A stretch of 7,550 bases of DNA from Lachnospiraceae bacterium UBA1748 (GTDB lineage: Bacteria; Bacillota; Clostridia; Lachnospirales; Lachnospiraceae), in NCBI GenBank assembly GCA_002314855.1, contig DCHQ01000021.1, positions 1-7,550 on the forward strand, in the 5' to 3' direction. The translations under genes and the position numbers were made by a program. This document shows, piece after piece, positions 5,927-7,550 of the stretch. Under the pieces are notes generated by a model that saw only the letters and a program-made list of their open reading frames with translations, was not told the origin of the DNA and ran no database searches. Within the stretch, counting starts at the first letter, position 1. Each line of letters opens with the position of its first letter.

Positions 5927-7276
5927 TTATAAAGTGTTAGCATCAATCAGCATGATGTTATCCAGATTATCAGCAAACTGACTCAGTTCCTGACTGAATG
6001 CACCTTTGGCAAGAATCACTATATAGTCCGCATGTATTCTTGCATCGCTGGCAATACCCAAATAGCGTTTGTAATCGCTCATTGTTATTTCTGGATTCTT
6101 CCAGTTACAAAAAGCAACTATACTGTCTTCATCATCCTGCATAACCACATCTATGTTACCCTTCTTACCAACCCACTCACCTATACTTGTGGCTTTGATT
6201 GGAAGCTGTCCCATTTGATTAAGCAGTGTCAGGAATTCTGTACATATGCTCTTGAAATGCTCTTCATAAAAATCATCAAGCTCTGGAAGAACAACTGATT
6301 CATAGAACTTATCCGGTCCCATACTTACAAGCTTACTCTCATACTTAAAAATAAACTTGAAGAAGAAATGAAGATAAGGACTCTTTATTCTGTACACGCC
6401 CTTCTTGGCATTAGTTGATGATGCATTATCGAAGGAGAATACCTTCTCAACAATCTCACGCTCCATAAGGTTCTTAATATAAACACTTATCTTGGCTCTT
6501 GAAAATCCTGTATTAGAATGAAGTTCATTAAGCTTGTTCTTGTCATTAGCAAGATAATACAAGATTGTTGAATATACATTAATCTCGCGAAGTTCTTCTG
6601 TGATTATATCGATACCTGCGCTTCTAAGTGCTCCATTCCCATCAAGCATTGCGCTTTTAATATTCTCAGCCACGCTACGCTTATCTGAAAAACTTGCCCA
6701 TAAAGAAGGCATGCCACCAAGAAGTGAATACACTTCCATACAGCTTAATGTATCATAACCATCAAAATATTTAACACAATCAGCAAATGATAAAGGATTA
6801 ACTTTAAAGAAGCCACTAAGTCTCTGAGCAAGCGCTCCAACCTTGGATACAAAAGTATTCTCAACAAAACTGATTGATGATGAGCACAGGATAACAAATA
6901 TATTGTTGCCCTGACTTTCCACGAATTTTACGAGTTCTGGCATAAAATTAGTTGAATATTTAACTATATTATGGAACTCATCTATTATAAGAATCTTTTT
7001 CCCATTACCAGAAAAAGACAATTTCTCGAAAAGCTCAGTAAAGGTAGGCTGGCTTCCAGCATACTCTATACCATTCTCCAAACCAAGCATATAAAGAGTT
7101 TGTTCCTCAGTACATGCTCTAGACATCATATATATATAATTTTTATTATTTGCAAATGAAAGCATAAGGGAAGTCTTACCGACTCCCTTATGCCCATACA
7201 TGCAAAGTATATTGCTTTGATCTCTGTTATAGAGATCTTCTAAATACGCAAGTTCTCTCTTACGTCCTACAAACAT
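5927..7276 (-). CDS. Archaeal-type (ATPase_2) AAA ATPase with winged helix and DUF234-like C-terminal domain
   Basis: This is a cytoplasmic P-loop ATPase of 449 aa; family members are of poorly known function and are often linked to mobile or defence contexts. The start at 7276 gives the family's usual opening, MFVGRKRELAYLEDL. The Walker A is GHKGVGKT (28-35), the Walker B is ILIIDE (95-100), and a sensor-like VILCSSS sits at 128-134. A winged-helix segment covers about 236-281, followed by SPYLHFFFKFIF (299-310), the aromatic stretch typical before DUF234. The C-terminal part (about 335-449) has IGEWVGKKGNIDVV (D376), then AFCNWK (388-393). Relatives usually have G-E-C-K-W here, so the E-x-K of the PD-(D/E)XK-like core is replaced by F389-C-N391. 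GAGGAA lies just upstream of the ATG. An upstream in-frame Met at 7381 would place 35 residues inside asd and has no family support. The gap to asd is 34 bp without a terminator, suggesting read-through transcription. Confidence 0.85.
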   Translation of the reverse strand: MFVGRKRELAYLEDLYNRDQSNILCMYGHKGVGKTSLMLSFANNKNYIYMMSRACTEEQTLYMLGLENGIEYAGSQPTFTELFEKLSFSGNGKKILIIDEFHNIVKYSTNFMPELVKFVESQGNNIFVILCSSSISFVENTFVSKVGALAQRLSGFFKVNPLSFADCVKYFDGYDTLSCMEVYSLLGGMPSLWASFSDKRSVAENIKSAMLDGNGALRSAGIDIITEELREINVYSTILYYLANDKNKLNELHSNTGFSRAKISVYIKNLMEREIVEKVFSFDNASSTNAKKGVYRIKSPYLHFFFKFIFKYESKLVSMGPDKFYESVVLPELDDFYEEHFKSICTEFLTLLNQMGQLPIKATSIGEWVGKKGNIDVVMQDDEDSIVAFCNWKNPEITMSDYKRYLGIASDARIHADYIVILAKGAFSQELSQFADNLDNIMLIDANTL

Positions 7277-7310
7277 ACTACTTCCTCGAAAACTATCTAC
7301 GTATCGACAA

Positions 7311-7550
7311 TTACTTCTTTGTGATATAACCCATTTCCTTAAGAGTCTCAGCGCAAAGAACTGCACCACCTGCAGCACCACGTACTGTATTGTGTGAAAG
7401 TCCTACGAACTTCCAGTCATATACATGATCTTCTCTGATACGTCCAACAGAGATACCCATACCGTTCTCGTACATAACATCCATATTAACCTGTGGTCTG
7501 TTATCCTCTTCAAGGTACTGGATAAACTGCTTTGGAGCTGATGGTAAATT
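7311..7550 (-). CDS. asd: Aspartate-semialdehyde dehydrogenase, C-terminal part (cut by window edge)
   Basis: These are the last 79 codons of a gene entering from the high-coordinate edge. The enzyme reduces aspartyl phosphate to aspartate semialdehyde with NADPH, the branch point to lysine/diaminopimelate, threonine and methionine. Recognition rests on the C-terminal block VGLSHNTVRGAAGGAVLCAE followed by LKEMGYI, and on NMDVMYENGMGISVGRIRED before it. This is the archaeal/fungal-like Asd type found in many Clostridia. The catalytic Cys and His lie outside the window. The reading ends at GYITKK and a TAA stop. No terminator follows; the ATPase gene begins 34 bp later. The identification is confident from the conserved end block, although only about a fifth of the protein is visible. 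Confidence 0.88.
   Translation of the reverse strand, partial: NLPSAPKQFIQYLEEDNRPQVNMDVMYENGMGISVGRIREDHVYDWKFVGLSHNTVRGAAGGAVLCAETLKEMGYITKK

Noticed and set aside
7277..7381. 35-residue N-terminal extension of the ATPase
   Set aside because: It would overlap the end of asd, and the family-typical start MFVGRKREL with a GAGGAA site lies at 7276.

Overview
The window looks like a chromosomal segment from a low-to-moderate GC anaerobic Firmicute, most probably a Lachnospiraceae-type Clostridium (Butyrivibrio/Roseburia/Lachnospira-like). The basis is the paired NifU/IscU-like scaffold and GGGtGRT genes, the archaeal-type aspartate-semialdehyde dehydrogenase terminus, an Rpn/PDDEXK_2 'transposase' of the kind common in these genomes, and AGGAGG-type ribosome binding sites. 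The genus is an inference. All six genes I can support lie on the minus strand, so transcription runs from high to low coordinates.

Layout in transcription order. (1) 7550-7311: the last 79 codons of asd (aspartate-semialdehyde dehydrogenase), cut by the window edge. (2) 7276-5927: an archaeal-type (ATPase_2) P-loop ATPase with a winged helix and a C-terminal DUF234-like domain. It starts 34 bp after asd with no visible terminator between them, so it may be read through from asd. It ends at a convincing stem-loop/T-run terminator (about 5908-5854). (3) 5675-4743: an Rpn-family PD-(D/E)XK nuclease/putative transposase, with its own leader region and a downstream hairpin terminator. (4) 4597-1091: a type IA topoisomerase (topB, topoisomerase III-like) with an unusually long tail of five tandem four-cysteine zinc-ribbon repeats. 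(5) 973-281 and 260-1: an IscU/NifU-like Fe-S scaffold protein followed 20 bp later by the start of a GGGtGRT-family protein, evidently one operon.

The ends of the window are housekeeping or conserved metabolic genes. The middle (ATPase plus Rpn nuclease) is accessory in character: two proteins with known or suspected PD-(D/E)XK-fold domains. The most interesting observation is a perfect AGGAGG Shine-Dalgarno placed 9 nt before an in-frame internal ATG in the rpn gene, at the junction between the nuclease domain and the helical C-terminal tail. This would make a 57-residue C-terminal product, the arrangement reported for intragenic Rpn antitoxins. Secondary points are the five-repeat topoisomerase tail, the replaced E-x-K residues in the DUF234 domain of the ATPase, and a 29-bp near-palindrome in front of the Fe-S/GGGtGRT operon.

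I saw no rRNA, tRNA, CRISPR array, recognised riboswitch or insertion-sequence ends. No gene-free stretch exceeds about 250 bp.
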